Shown one piece after another: positions 9,137 through 18,721 of a stretch of DNA of 64,000 nt. Location of the stretch: assembly GCF_003667275.1 (NCBI RefSeq), contig NZ_RCNV01000001.1, positions 496,001 through 560,000 on the forward strand. The letters are read 5' to 3'. The stretch comes from Mesonia aquimarina. Lineage in GTDB: Bacteria; Bacteroidota; Bacteroidia; Flavobacteriales; Flavobacteriaceae. The translations under genes were made by a program, and so were the position numbers. The notes beneath the pieces are model-generated. The model made no database searches. It was not told where the DNA came from and worked only from the letters and a program-made list of their open reading frames with translations. How positions within the stretch are numbered: position 1 is the stretch's first letter; each line of letters opens with the position of its first letter.

Positions 9137-11138
9137 ATTTCTTAATAAACTTTCTTTGAAAAGTTTTGCCTTTAGAATATAACTTAAAAAAGTACGTTCC
9201 GCTAGACAAATGATTTACATCTATTTTTTTTGATGAAGAAATTTCTCCACTGATTACAATTTTACCTTGTATTGAAAAAACTTCAAATTTTTCATTGAAA
9301 ATTTCAAATTTACTTTCTATATTGATGTAATCTTCTGTAGGATTGGGGTATATAGATATATTTTTATAAGAAAAATTTGCCACAGCTAAACTTTCTCCTT
9401 CTTCTATAATTAGAGTAGAATTAATATCAGAATTATTAATTTCATCTATTATTCCTGATGGCCAATATACCACAACTTCATTAATTGATGTATCTTCACC
9501 TAAACCAAAATATTCATTTAAGGTATTCATATACTTAAATCCTACTCCACTTTTAACGTCTCTTATTTGAGTTCCTAAATCACTCGAAATTTCAATTCTA
9601 GCTCCAATCCCATTAATATTACTCTCTACCCCTGTCAAGCCTATTTTAACCCAATTATTATCATTACCTGCATTGTAATGTATTTGGTCATTGTTAATTA
9701 TATCTAAAAATCCATCATTATTGAAATCTCCCACAGGGCCATTTAAAATAAAATTACCCGAAGAAGTAAATGTTAAGTCTCCATTATTAATCATTATTTC
9801 TCCTCCCATTCCTAAGACATCTACATAACCATCATTATTAAAATCATATGCTACATTTTCAATCCCTGTAGATACTATATTTTCAAACCCAGATCCTGCC
9901 GTAATATCCGTAAAGGTTCCGTCACCATTATTTTGCATAAGCTTATGTTCTCCATCTGCAAAGGAACTTGCTCCTACAAAAACATCCATAAAACCATCAT
10001 TATTAAAGTCTGCCCAGGCAGAAGACCAAGTTTGAACAGGATCTGCGAGACCACTTTCTGTTCCTACTTCCGTAAAAGTACCATCTCCATTATTACGATG
10101 AAGTTGATTTATTTTTATATCTGCATCTCCTCCTCTACATTTTGCAATAAACACATCTACATCTCCGTCATTATCATAATCTGTCCAAATAGATCCGTAA
10201 TTACCTCCTGTAGGAGAGTCTCCTATACCTCCTTGATTAAATGTGAAATTTCCATTTCCATCATTCAAATAATAGACATTAGGAGCTATATCATGGCATA
10301 CAAAAGCATCCAAATAGCCATCATTATTAATATCTATAAAATTAGTTCTCTGTGAGAAAACGTATTCATCTCCTGCAATTTCCTGATAACTGGTTCCGTC
10401 TGAATTTGCCTTCATAAAAGTAACCCCATTGGAGCCACCGTAGACTAAATCATTATATCCATTTGCGTCATAATCTGCAATAGCCATACTCCACGTAGGG
10501 TTATTAGTGGCATTTCCTGTAGGAATATTATTCTCTACAAAACTACCATCAGCTTGCTGATAAAGAACATTTAAATTATTAAGCTCAATAGATATAATAT
10601 CGTCCAAATAATCATTATTCATATCTACTGCTCCCAATGTATTACCATTAGGCTCTGGAGTTACAGGTTGTGTTGTAAAGCTTAGAAGAGGTTCTATATA
10701 TTCGTTTTCAATAATCTCAAATAAAAATCCGTCGTCATTCCAGTTATTATCAAAAACAATATAATATGTTTCTCCTTGAAAAACATTTATTGTCTCTACA
10801 GACAAATATCCCGACCCAGAATCATCATCTCCTCCATAACAAGTCAAATCAGAGCAAGTACCTGTATATACATGAAAACGGGTATCTCCTTCAGAGTTTT
10901 CAGGCAAATCTGTGGTAATTGTTAACGTATAATCTTGAGAAGCTTCATACTTAAACCATTCGGCTGCATCTCCATTTTCATATTCTCCAATACAATTTGA
11001 TGGTGCTGATTGGCTACCGTTAATTTCGTTAAAAGAATAAATTCCTGCATTTACTATTTCAGCATTTTCACAATTATCTTGAGAAAAAACAGATGAAAAC
11101 AGCAAAAGAAAAAAAAATAATATAGTAGTTTTTTTCAT
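9135..11138 (-). CDS. Secreted FG-GAP/VCBS repeat protein with ASPIC/UnbV domain and T9SS tail
   Basis: Large secreted protein of 667 residues: signal peptide (residues 1-19), an N-terminal beta-sandwich (about 20-145), at least six FG-GAP/VCBS calcium-type repeats with the DxNNDGxxD pattern (DINNDGYLDAFV, DYDNDGDVDVFI, DFNNDGFMDVFV), an ASPIC/UnbV domain (NWVKIGLTGVESNINGIGARIE onward), and a T9SS tail (ISIYPNPTEDYIN). Probably forms a beta-propeller at the surface. It lies 22 bases after the dihaem cytochrome gene on the same strand, so the two are likely co-expressed. Ligand not known. Confidence 0.85.
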   Translation of the reverse strand: MKKTTILFFFLLLFSSVFSQDNCENAEIVNAGIYSFNEINGSQSAPSNCIGEYENGDAAEWFKYEASQDYTLTITTDLPENSEGDTRFHVYTGTCSDLTCYGGDDDSGSGYLSVETINVFQGETYYIVFDNNWNDDGFLFEIIENEYIEPLLSFTTQPVTPEPNGNTLGAVDMNNDYLDDIISIELNNLNVLYQQADGSFVENNIPTGNATNNPTWSMAIADYDANGYNDLVYGGSNGVTFMKANSDGTSYQEIAGDEYVFSQRTNFIDINNDGYLDAFVCHDIAPNVYYLNDGNGNFTFNQGGIGDSPTGGNYGSIWTDYDNDGDVDVFIAKCRGGDADIKINQLHRNNGDGTFTEVGTESGLADPVQTWSSAWADFNNDGFMDVFVGASSFADGEHKLMQNNGDGTFTDITAGSGFENIVSTGIENVAYDFNNDGYVDVLGMGGEIMINNGDLTFTSSGNFILNGPVGDFNNDGFLDIINNDQIHYNAGNDNNWVKIGLTGVESNINGIGARIEISSDLGTQIRDVKSGVGFKYMNTLNEYFGLGEDTSINEVVVYWPSGIIDEINNSDINSTLIIEEGESLAVANFSYKNISIYPNPTEDYINIESKFEIFNEKFEVFSIQGKIVISGEISSSKKIDVNHLSSGTYFFKLYSKGKTFQRKFIKK

Positions 11139-11160
11139 AACTAAAGTTTTAAGTAATATA

Positions 11161-12255
11161 TTAAGGACAGTTTTGATTGATATTATCTATCCATTCCGAA
11201 AGTAAATCAACGCTTTCTTGATGAACTACTGTTCTGCCTAACAATGGCATTTTCACAGCTTCATCTGTTGCATTCATTCTATAAAACATCATGGATCTTT
11301 CATGTTTTCCAGCTGCTACAATATAAGGCAGGCCACTTGCAACATATTGATCTGGCTCAACACAAACACCTAAATTAATATCATCTATAGTTTCACTATA
11401 TGCTAATTTAAGCGGACGATAATCACAATGTGCTCCTTCTGAATGACAATGTGCGCAATTTATATCTAAATAAGATCTAACTCGATTCTTTAAGCTTCCT
11501 GATTCATTTTCCCAATCTACAACGGTTTCTATTTGCCCTGGATAACTATTTAAGTATCCAACATCTACTAATTGTTGTAATTGATTTTTCTCTCCTGTAG
11601 GATAAGTAAATGTTTTATTTAAGTTATGCGGCTTGAGACCTATTGGAATTGGTTTTTCATTAGATTTATGACAAACCATACACTCTGTAGCAGAAGGAAT
11701 CCTGTAATTAACAGAACGATTATTGTTATTTTCATCTGTCCATTCTACTAAAGTTGTACTACCGCTTAAATCTAAATATGCCTCTGTTTGTTGATTATTC
11801 CATATGTAATTTGCAAACTCCCAAACATTATCTTTTTTAAACATGAGGCGTGTTTCTACAATCCTTTTTTGATGGTTTGGTTGTACATTGTTGTAATAAA
11901 AATTTTTAATTAAAATAGTACTATTTGGAAAATCTAAAACTTTATCACTTGAATTATAAGTAGCTGAAACATCTTCTGGCATCCAAACAAATCTCTTCTT
12001 TTTTGCATAATCTGTAAAAAGCGGAGAAATTAACTCATAAGGTACAACTCTATCTATAGGTTTAAGATTTGCTATGTTTTCTTCGTAAAAATTATATTCA
12101 GATAATGTTGTATAAGGAACCTTATCTATTTCAAAAGAAACTTCTTCTCCATTATTATCTGGTGGATTTTCTATCGGTTCATAACTTCCATCATCGTCAG
12201 AAGAACAAGAGAAAATAATAAAAATAATTAAAAAAAATACGATTTTTTTCAACAT
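11161..12255 (-). CDS. Dihaem c-type cytochrome lipoprotein (SO_2930-like)
   Basis: Lipoprotein of 364 residues: signal and lipobox IIFIIFSCSSDDD (Cys near residue 17), a conserved module beginning VPYTTLSEYNFY, PYELISPLFTDYAKKKRFVW, then two covalent haem-binding CxxCH motifs (TECMVCHKSNEKP and NCAHCHSEGAH). The length and overall pattern match the SO_2930 family of dihaem proteins, which often sit beside ASPIC/UnbV or FG-GAP proteins, as here. Likely a periplasmic or surface electron carrier or oxidoreductase; the partner and substrate are unknown. Confidence 0.82.
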   Translation of the reverse strand: MLKKIVFFLIIFIIFSCSSDDDGSYEPIENPPDNNGEEVSFEIDKVPYTTLSEYNFYEENIANLKPIDRVVPYELISPLFTDYAKKKRFVWMPEDVSATYNSSDKVLDFPNSTILIKNFYYNNVQPNHQKRIVETRLMFKKDNVWEFANYIWNNQQTEAYLDLSGSTTLVEWTDENNNNRSVNYRIPSATECMVCHKSNEKPIPIGLKPHNLNKTFTYPTGEKNQLQQLVDVGYLNSYPGQIETVVDWENESGSLKNRVRSYLDINCAHCHSEGAHCDYRPLKLAYSETIDDINLGVCVEPDQYVASGLPYIVAAGKHERSMMFYRMNATDEAVKMPLLGRTVVHQESVDLLSEWIDNINQNCP

Positions 12256-12495
12256 AAATAATTGAATTTACCTCAAATTTAATATAATTTTTAATTATAT
12301 ATTAAAAATATAACCTAAACATTAAATTTTAAACAAAACAACTATTCATTTATTCGTCAAGTTTATTATAAGACATAAGCTCAACAAAACAAACCATATG
12401 AATATATTATAGATCCTCAACTTTAAGCAAAAAACAGTCATCATACATACAATTTCTATATTATCTCGTGAAGCACTATCCAGGTAAAACCACAA

Positions 12496-14850
12496 TTACT
12501 CTTTAATCAATTGTTGATTTAAATTTCCTTGATTAGTTTTAACTTGAAGAATATACATTCCTTCACTTAAGTTTTCAAGGTTAATGGATTTTAAATTCTT
12601 TTTTATAGATAATATTTCTTGTCCTTGAATATTAAAAATATCCACTTGCTCAACTTCTACAGATGAAACTGTTTTAATATTCAGTACACTTTGTGCAGGG
12701 TTTGGATATAAAGAAACACTATCTTTTAAATCATACTTTTTAACCTCTAATGGTTCTATAATTTCAGTAGAAACAGTGTTGGTAATAATTGGTTCGTTAT
12801 AATCAAAGTAAATACTTGCATTGCCACTTATAACATCTCCTACTTCCACATTAGCTTTTGGTTTTATTTTATAAGCTACAAAACCATGACTTCCTGGCTC
12901 ATCTTCACCTTCATAAGGAAGATTGATATCATCAAAAAAGAACTCAACGTGATTTCCGTCGGTTATCTCCACACGATAACCATCACTTGAGCTTAGCATT
13001 TGTATTGTACTCCAATCTAATTTTGCATCAAGATCATCTTCTAATCGTACATTTATAGCACTTGCAGAGCCTGTATTTTGAAAACGGATAATATAAACTA
13101 AATATTCATCAACTTCCTCTAAAAATATCTCTTCACCCTGTAATACTTGCTTATCATTCGGATCAAAAGCATTTACAACTTCTTGTTCAAAATTAAATGC
13201 ATTATCCTCTGGAGTGTATTCATTTTCCTCAGGTGTTACAGTAGTAATAAAATTCAACTCATCTCCTCCATTTACCGTGGGCGGTTCAAAGGTTTGCATT
13301 GTTAAATCGATGGTTTGTGTTCCAAACGGTGGCAAATCTGTTAACTCAAAATTCAATTCACTATCAGTTGATGATGATAAATTTTGGCTTGCACTTATAA
13401 ATGATTGCATTTCATCATCAAAAGTCAAATTCACTTCGGCATCAGTCACTGTTTGTGTCCCTAAATTATTGACCACCAGTTGATAATTTGCTTCAAAACC
13501 AGGTCGGGCTTCGCTGATAGGTAGTAATGTAATATTTAAATCTTCAATAGCTTGGTTAGCGGTGATGCAGAAATCTACTTGTTCTTGACTGCCTGAACCT
13601 GTGAAGTTAAATGTCGTAGTTTCTGGAGTTACTGTAAAGTATTCTGGTAAGTTGATTAATTCAATGGTATAATTACCCTCCAATAAGTTTAAGTTGTAAT
13701 GTCCATCGGATAGACTAAATGATCCAATGTCATAAGTTTCATCATTGGCATTTATAAGGAATCCTTCAGCAGACATATCATCATCGCTACAACCATCATT
13801 ATTTTCATCGTAATGAACATTTCCATAAATATAATTAAACGCGCAATCTTCAGAAATGTTATCTCCAGTTATAGACCAGCCTCGATTATTTATCAATTCA
13901 TTTCTAACACCTTCGTTACAATATTCCTAATTATCGGCTACCAATGTTTTATTTACCAAACCTATTTCTTCAAATCGTTCCAATAAGTTGTCGTAGTTAT
14001 AAATATCCAATCCACTGTCTTCTATAAAACCTGTTTGATAAAAACTATCATCATAAAAATTTACTTCAGCGTTAAAACTCCAACTCGATAAATCTTGATT
14101 AAAACTCGTTGCCTTATAAAACATACCATGCATATCTGTAACATTAGATATATCCCAAGTATCAAGAGGTTGATTAAATGAATCTGCTTCATTAAACATA
14201 TAAATCATACTATCTACATTGGAAACATCCCAATCATTAAGGGGTTGATCAAAGGACTCTGCAAGCCAAAACATAGCTTGCATATTTATAACATTTGATA
14301 CATCCCAATTATTAAGGGGTTGATCAAAGGAAATTGCGTTATGAAACATCGAACTCATATTAGTTACATTGGAAACATCCCAACTATTAATAGTACCATT
14401 AAAATTACTACACTGATAAAACATGAGCTTCATACTACTTACTTGACTTAAATCAGGAGTATCTGTCGCATTAAGAACCATATTGGAACAACCCCAGAAT
14501 ACTCTTTCCATTGATTCCCATTGAATATCTCCTCACTGTTCAATACTTTTTAATTCAAGATCATCAGATAAGGGTATATTAAATACTGGAAAATCCCCAG
14601 ATATACTTACCGTGTAAGTGCCTGATGTGGCATATGTATGAAAAATGTTATCTGTAACATTGTTAACAATTGTTCCATCACCAAAATCAATAGAAAAATC
14701 ATAATCATAACCTGGAGAAGTTATGAATTCAACTGTAAAACCATTAAGTTGACTTGGTGTATTCTCCCAAGTAGTAATAAATGGAGCGCCTTGTGCGTAA
14801 GAAACAATAGTTCCTAAAATAAAGAAAAGAGCTAAGTAAAATTTTTTCAT
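12496..14850 (-). pseudogene. BspA-type (DUF285) surface protein with T9SS tail, interrupted by two in-frame stops
   Basis: One uninterrupted reading frame of about 785 codons except for two stops: TGA at 14533-14535 (after LKSIEQ, where the next residues GDIQWESMERVFWGC continue the protein) and TAG at 13927-13929 (after LVADN, continuing EYCNEGVRNELINNRGW). No frameshift is present. Domains in order: signal peptide, PKD-like segment, five or so DUF285 repeats (xxSFxQPLNxWDVSNVxxMxxMF), a carboxypeptidase-like fold, a DUF11/DUF7619-like C-terminal region (FDPNDKQVLQGEEI) and a T9SS tail (SLYPNPAQSVLN). The first stop could replace a Trp codon (TGG). Probably a decaying adhesin gene; sequencing error or readthrough are alternatives. 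Confidence 0.8.
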
Positions 14851-14965
14851 TGGTATATAGATTTTCAGCAATATAACTATTATATATAAACAACCTATAA
14901 ACTTAATAGTTAAATTTTTAACAGTATGAATTATATCATAATTTTATATATTTTCACAAAAAATT

Positions 14966-15559
14966 ATGGCTACAAAAAAAGTTGAAGATTTTATAGAGAA
15001 ACATTCCCATTTCAAAAATGAACTTTCTCAATTAAGAACATTATTAACTTCATTTAAACAGCTTGAAGAAACTATAAAATGGGGAATACCTACTTATACA
15101 GTCAATAAGAAAAATGTAATTGGTTTAGGTACCTTCAAAAATCATTATGCAATATGGTTTTTTAACGGAGCGCTTTTAAAAGAAAATACCGATTTATTAA
15201 TAAACGCTCAAGAAGGAAAAACAAAAGCGCTTAGGCAGATTAAATTTCATAAAGAAGAAAAACCTGATCTAACTGTTCTAAAAAAATACATTGAAGAAGC
15301 CATTCAGTTACAATTAGCAGGAAAGGAAATAAAAAAAACAAGTAATAAACCACTCCAACTTCCTGAGGAATTAGTCACAGTATTAAAGAAAAATAAAGAG
15401 ACTGAACTTGCTTTCAAAAAATTCACCAAAGGAAAACAACGTGAGTTTGCTACTTATATAAAGGAAGCTAAACAAGAAAAAACCAAGCAAAAAAGATTAG
15501 AGAAAATTATTCCTTTAATAGAAGCTGGAAAAGGATTGCATGATAAATACCGGAAATAA
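14966..15559 (+). CDS. DUF1801 / YdeI-family protein
   Basis: Cytosolic protein of 197 residues with an N-terminal DUF1801 fold (residues about 10-115: LEETIKWGIPTYTVNKKNVIG, HYAIWFFNGALL) and a C-terminal YdeI/OmpD-associated helical tail rich in Lys (ELAFKKFTKGKQREFATYIKEAKQEKTKQKRLEKI). These proteins are widespread in Bacteroidota. A frataxin-like fold has been reported for the family but the cellular role is poorly defined. Monocistronic; it is divergent from the disrupted surface gene and is followed by its own terminator. Confidence 0.82.
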   Translation: MATKKVEDFIEKHSHFKNELSQLRTLLTSFKQLEETIKWGIPTYTVNKKNVIGLGTFKNHYAIWFFNGALLKENTDLLINAQEGKTKALRQIKFHKEEKPDLTVLKKYIEEAIQLQLAGKEIKKTSNKPLQLPEELVTVLKKNKETELAFKKFTKGKQREFATYIKEAKQEKTKQKRLEKIIPLIEAGKGLHDKYRK

Positions 15560-15590
15560 AAAAGGACCTCAACATTGAGATCCTTTTTTA
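15558..15590. terminator. Rho-independent terminator after the DUF1801 gene
   Basis: Stem AAAAGGA-CTCAA / TTGAG-TCCTTTT with one mismatch and a short CAT loop, followed by T residues. It sits between convergent transcription units (DUF1801 plus strand and yajC minus strand). Confidence 0.7.
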
Positions 15591-15611
15591 TATAATTGAA
15601 AAAATAAGTTA

Positions 15612-15914
15612 CTATTTTTTCTCTTCTTTTTTGGGAGCGTTCAGTTGTTTACTCATCTCCATTGATATGGAAGATTTATCAAAAGTAATTTTCCCTGCTC
15701 CGGTTTCTATAATTACTGAATTTAATTTTTCACTAAAATCAATAATTTTACCGTGCATTCCACTTTTGGTAATAACCTTATCTCCTTTTTTTAAGTCTGC
15801 CGCAAATTTCTTTTCATCTTTTTGCTTTTTCATTTGTGGTCTTATCATAAAAAAATAAAACACGATGAATAAGCCCAGAAAAGGCAACAAACTCATTATT
15901 CCATCTGTACTCAT
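15612..15914 (-). CDS. yajC: Preprotein translocase subunit YajC
   Basis: Small inner-membrane accessory subunit of the Sec translocon. The 100 residues have one N-terminal transmembrane helix (LLPFLGLFIVFYFFMIRPQ), the hallmark FMIRPQMKKQKDEKKF, then the cytosolic KKGDKVITKSGMHGKIIDF domain. It is the last gene of a minus-strand set with DUF1573 and nusB, an arrangement usual in Flavobacteriia. Confidence 0.95.
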   Translation of the reverse strand: MSTDGIMSLLPFLGLFIVFYFFMIRPQMKKQKDEKKFAADLKKGDKVITKSGMHGKIIDFSEKLNSVIIETGAGKITFDKSSISMEMSKQLNAPKKEEKK

Positions 15915-15917
15915 AAA

Positions 15918-16397
15918 TTACTTTACTGGATTTCCTGAAGCAGCTTGACCTTTAGGCTGAACAAATGCTTTAATTTTAATCATCTCTTGTCCAGACTCAG
16001 TGTTAGCTGTAATTCTTACAGTCTTCATTTGGTTATTAGGTTTTCCTTTAGAGTTAAACTTTACAGTCATTTCTCCTTTTTCACCTGGAGCAATTTCTTC
16101 TCCTCTTGGCCAAGACGGAACTGTACATCCACAGCTACCTTTTGCATTTGTAATAACTAATGGAGCATCTCCTGTGTTTGTAAATGAGAAAACATGCTCT
16201 ACTACATCTCCTTCTTGAATAGTACCGAAATCATGCATTTCTTCGTTAAACGTCATTGCTGCAAATTCTTCTGATTTTGCATCACGCTCTGCTACTTCTT
16301 TTGCATTTTCTTCTTTCACTTTTTCTGAAGCGTTTTCTTTACAAGAAGTAAATACCATTGCCGCAACAGCAGCTAACATTAATAATCCTTTTTTCAT
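15918..16397 (-). CDS. DUF1573 domain lipoprotein
   Basis: Predicted lipoprotein of 159 residues (AAMVFTSCKENA, Cys near residue 19) with a short charged linker and an ASH/MSP-like beta-sandwich of the DUF1573 type: NEEMHDFGTIQEGDVVEHVF, FTNTGDAPLVITNAKGSCGC, PGEKGEMTVKFNSKGK. The SCGCT motif is characteristic. Three bases separate its stop from yajC, so the two are co-translated. Biochemical role unknown. Confidence 0.88.
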   Translation of the reverse strand: MKKGLLMLAAVAAMVFTSCKENASEKVKEENAKEVAERDAKSEEFAAMTFNEEMHDFGTIQEGDVVEHVFSFTNTGDAPLVITNAKGSCGCTVPSWPRGEEIAPGEKGEMTVKFNSKGKPNNQMKTVRITANTESGQEMIKIKAFVQPKGQAASGNPVK

Positions 16398-16459
16398 TTT
16401 TACGGTTTTAATTGTTTGTAATTAATTTTCAAACGCTAAAAATAAGAAATTTTGCGTTA

Positions 16460-17401
16460 TTACATTAATCCTCGTCCAATTTTATTCAATTTTTCTTGCT
16501 CTTTATACTCTTTGGAAAGTTTATCAAGAATTCCATTAATAAAAATACTACTTTTTGGTGTACTGTATTCTTTTGCAACTTCCAAGTATTCATTGATGGT
16601 AACTTTTACAGGAATAGAAGAGAAATAAAGAAACTCTGCAACAGCCATTCTTAATAAAACAGCGTCAATTTCGGCTATTCTGTCCTTATCCCAATTAGGA
16701 GTTTTCCCCGTAATATCCTGCTCGTATTGTTCCTGATTTAGCAAGGTTTTCTTCAACAAATCAAAAGCAAACTCTTTATCTTCTATATTTTTGTATAAAC
16801 GTGGTAATTTTAATTTTTCGTCTGTAGCTTTTATTTTTTTAAATAATTTTAAAAGTGTCGTATTTACGATGGGTAAATCGTCTAACCAGGTAAGTTTTTT
16901 ATCTTCTAAATAATCGTATAACTTTTCATTTGGAGCTATGATATTTTTAAAAATATCGATAATAAAATCTTTATCTTCTTTAAAAGTAGAAGTTCGTGTT
17001 TCTAGGTAATTTTTATAACTAGTACTTTCTTGAATTTCTCTCCAAATAATTTGAACATATTCGTCGTCTCTTCTCCAATGATTTAACTTTCGATCTTCAA
17101 GCAATTCATTTAATTGATCGTTTTGCTCGATGAGTGCAAAGACTTTATTTTCTACAAATTTTAAATTCGGATTTTTATCCTCTTCTGTGGCTAGAATTTT
17201 TTGCTGAGATTTTTCTATAAAATCTTGTGCTTTGTTTTTTACTTCTACAAATAAAGATAAGTTCAATAGAAAAAGATTATACATCTCTTCCATACTTTTT
17301 TGTAGAAATTTTTCTTCTGCTTGCAGGTTTTCATTTTTAGATTGCTCAAATGCATAAAGGCTCTGCATTACTTTTACCCGAATATGTCTTCTTGTTAACA
17401 T
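16460..17401 (-). CDS. nusB: Transcription antitermination factor NusB (long Bacteroidota form)
   Basis: Binds boxA RNA with NusE (S10) to promote rRNA antitermination. The 313 residues are about twice the usual bacterial length: MLTRRHIRVKVMQSLYAFEQ is the conserved N-terminus, followed by a Bacteroidota-specific helical insert (about residues 30-190), and the NusB core resumes near WDKDRIAEIDAVLLRMAVAEFLY and PVKVTINEYLEVAKEYSTPKSSIFINGILD. It is the promoter-proximal gene of the nusB/DUF1573/yajC set, with the leucine dehydrogenase terminator upstream. Confidence 0.93.
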   Translation of the reverse strand: MLTRRHIRVKVMQSLYAFEQSKNENLQAEEKFLQKSMEEMYNLFLLNLSLFVEVKNKAQDFIEKSQQKILATEEDKNPNLKFVENKVFALIEQNDQLNELLEDRKLNHWRRDDEYVQIIWREIQESTSYKNYLETRTSTFKEDKDFIIDIFKNIIAPNEKLYDYLEDKKLTWLDDLPIVNTTLLKLFKKIKATDEKLKLPRLYKNIEDKEFAFDLLKKTLLNQEQYEQDITGKTPNWDKDRIAEIDAVLLRMAVAEFLYFSSIPVKVTINEYLEVAKEYSTPKSSIFINGILDKLSKEYKEQEKLNKIGRGLM

Positions 17402-17424
17402 AGCTTATTTTAAAAGAACGTTTT

Positions 17425-17457
17425 TAAAAAAATAAAGGGCGAAATTTCTTTCGCCCT
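17425..17457 (-). terminator. Rho-independent terminator of the leucine dehydrogenase gene
   Basis: Perfect 9-bp stem AGGGCGAAA/TTTCGCCCT (17436-17444 and 17449-17457). Read on the minus strand it is followed by TTTATTTTTTT, so it stops transcription from the dehydrogenase before nusB. Confidence 0.75.
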
Positions 17458-17493
17458 GCAAAAATATAATTTTATTTACGGAATATTAACCGC

Positions 17494-18594
17494 TTATTGA
17501 TTTTCTTTTTTACGAGCATCAATTCTATCTTGGGCAATTTTTAACGCAGCTTGGTGTGTTGTAATTTCTGCTTGCTCGGCTTCGGTTAAAATTTCTAGCG
17601 TGGTATTGTAAATATTTTCTGTTTTACGCATTGTTTCAGCTTTATCGTAACCTTCAATTTCTGCGTATACGTTTATAATACCTCCTGCATTAATTAAGAA
17701 ATCAGGCGCGTAAACAATTCCTTTTTGTTTCAATAATTCACCGTGAGTTACCTCTTGCGCTAATTGGTTATTTGCTGCACCGGCAATAACTTTTGCTCTA
17801 AGACGACCAATTGTTTCGTCGTTTACAGTTGCCCCTAATGCACAAGGTGCATAAATATCTACATCTTCTGAATAAAGATCGCTCCCCTCATAAATAGTAG
17901 CACCGTAAGTTTTACTTACTTCTTCTAAACGTTCTTGATTTATATCACTAATGATTACATTTCCACCTTCTTCAGTAATATACTTTACTAAGGTTTCACC
18001 AACGTGACCAATTCCTTGAACGATTACTTTTTTTCCGGCTAGGTTATCTGATCCGAATTTAAATTTAGAAGCTGCTTTCATTCCCATATAAACACCATAT
18101 GCTGTTACGGGTGATGGATTTCCTGAACCTCCTTTACTTTCTGAAATACCGCTTACGTGTTTTGTTACTTCACGAACGGTATCCATATCTGATGTCTCCA
18201 TACCAACATCTTCTGCTGTAATGTATTTTCCGCTAAGTGAATCTACAAATTTCCCAAATCTTCTCATTAATTCGGGTGTTTTTTGTGTTTTTGCATCACC
18301 TATAATCACTGCTTTTCCACCTCCTAAATTAAGTCCTGTAACGGCACTTTTAAAGGTCATCCCGCGTGATAAACGCAATACATCGTTCAGTGCTTCCCAT
18401 TCACTCTGGTAATTCCACATACGTGTTCCGCCTAAAGCCGGACCTAAAACTGTATTATGTATCCCGATAATTGCTTTTAAACCTGTATCTTTGTCGTTGC
18501 AAAAAACCACTTGTTCGTGGTCGTCAAATGAAAGTTGCCCGAAAACCGGAGCAGCTTTTTTTAGTTCATTTGCTTTTAAAATTTCAGCAGTCAT
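17494..18594 (-). CDS. Leucine (branched-chain amino acid) dehydrogenase
   Basis: NAD-dependent oxidative deaminase of the Glu/Leu/Phe/Val dehydrogenase family, 366 residues. Visible motifs: LGPALGGTRMW (substrate glycine loop), SRGMTFKSAVTGLNLGGGKA with the catalytic Lys, TAEDVGMETSDMD, Rossmann loop VQGIGHVGETLVKYI, and APCALGATVNDETI. The length and the short N-terminus fit leucine dehydrogenase better than glutamate dehydrogenase (about 420-450). Together with the HMG-CoA lyase and acyl-CoA carboxylase elsewhere in the window it fits branched-chain amino acid catabolism. Confidence 0.9.
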   Translation of the reverse strand: MTAEILKANELKKAAPVFGQLSFDDHEQVVFCNDKDTGLKAIIGIHNTVLGPALGGTRMWNYQSEWEALNDVLRLSRGMTFKSAVTGLNLGGGKAVIIGDAKTQKTPELMRRFGKFVDSLSGKYITAEDVGMETSDMDTVREVTKHVSGISESKGGSGNPSPVTAYGVYMGMKAASKFKFGSDNLAGKKVIVQGIGHVGETLVKYITEEGGNVIISDINQERLEEVSKTYGATIYEGSDLYSEDVDIYAPCALGATVNDETIGRLRAKVIAGAANNQLAQEVTHGELLKQKGIVYAPDFLINAGGIINVYAEIEGYDKAETMRKTENIYNTTLEILTEAEQAEITTHQAALKIAQDRIDARKKENQ

Positions 18595-18721
18595 AAGCTG
18601 TTTATTTAGTGATTAAGTTTTTCTCAAAATTAAGCACAAAATTAATGAATATTTCAAATATTCTTCTATTTATTGATGTTAAAATGAGAATTTATCAATT
18701 ATTATTAGGTCAACGCCCATT

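Noticed and set aside
9300-10600. Many ATCATTATT-type repeats on the minus-strand FG-GAP gene
   Set aside because: They are the codons for the NNDG calcium loops of VCBS repeats, not a separate element.
12256-12495. AT-rich 240-base gap between the cytochrome gene and the disrupted surface gene
   Set aside because: No ORF, clear hairpin or repeat was found; it probably holds the promoter of the cytochrome operon.
14100-14420. Repeated DNA blocks such as ATTAAGGGGTTGATCAAAGGA, which could suggest a CRISPR or tandem repeat array
   Set aside because: They encode the DUF285 protein repeats (QPLNxWDVSN) in one frame with spacing of about 75 bases and no spacer-like variation, so they are coding repeats.
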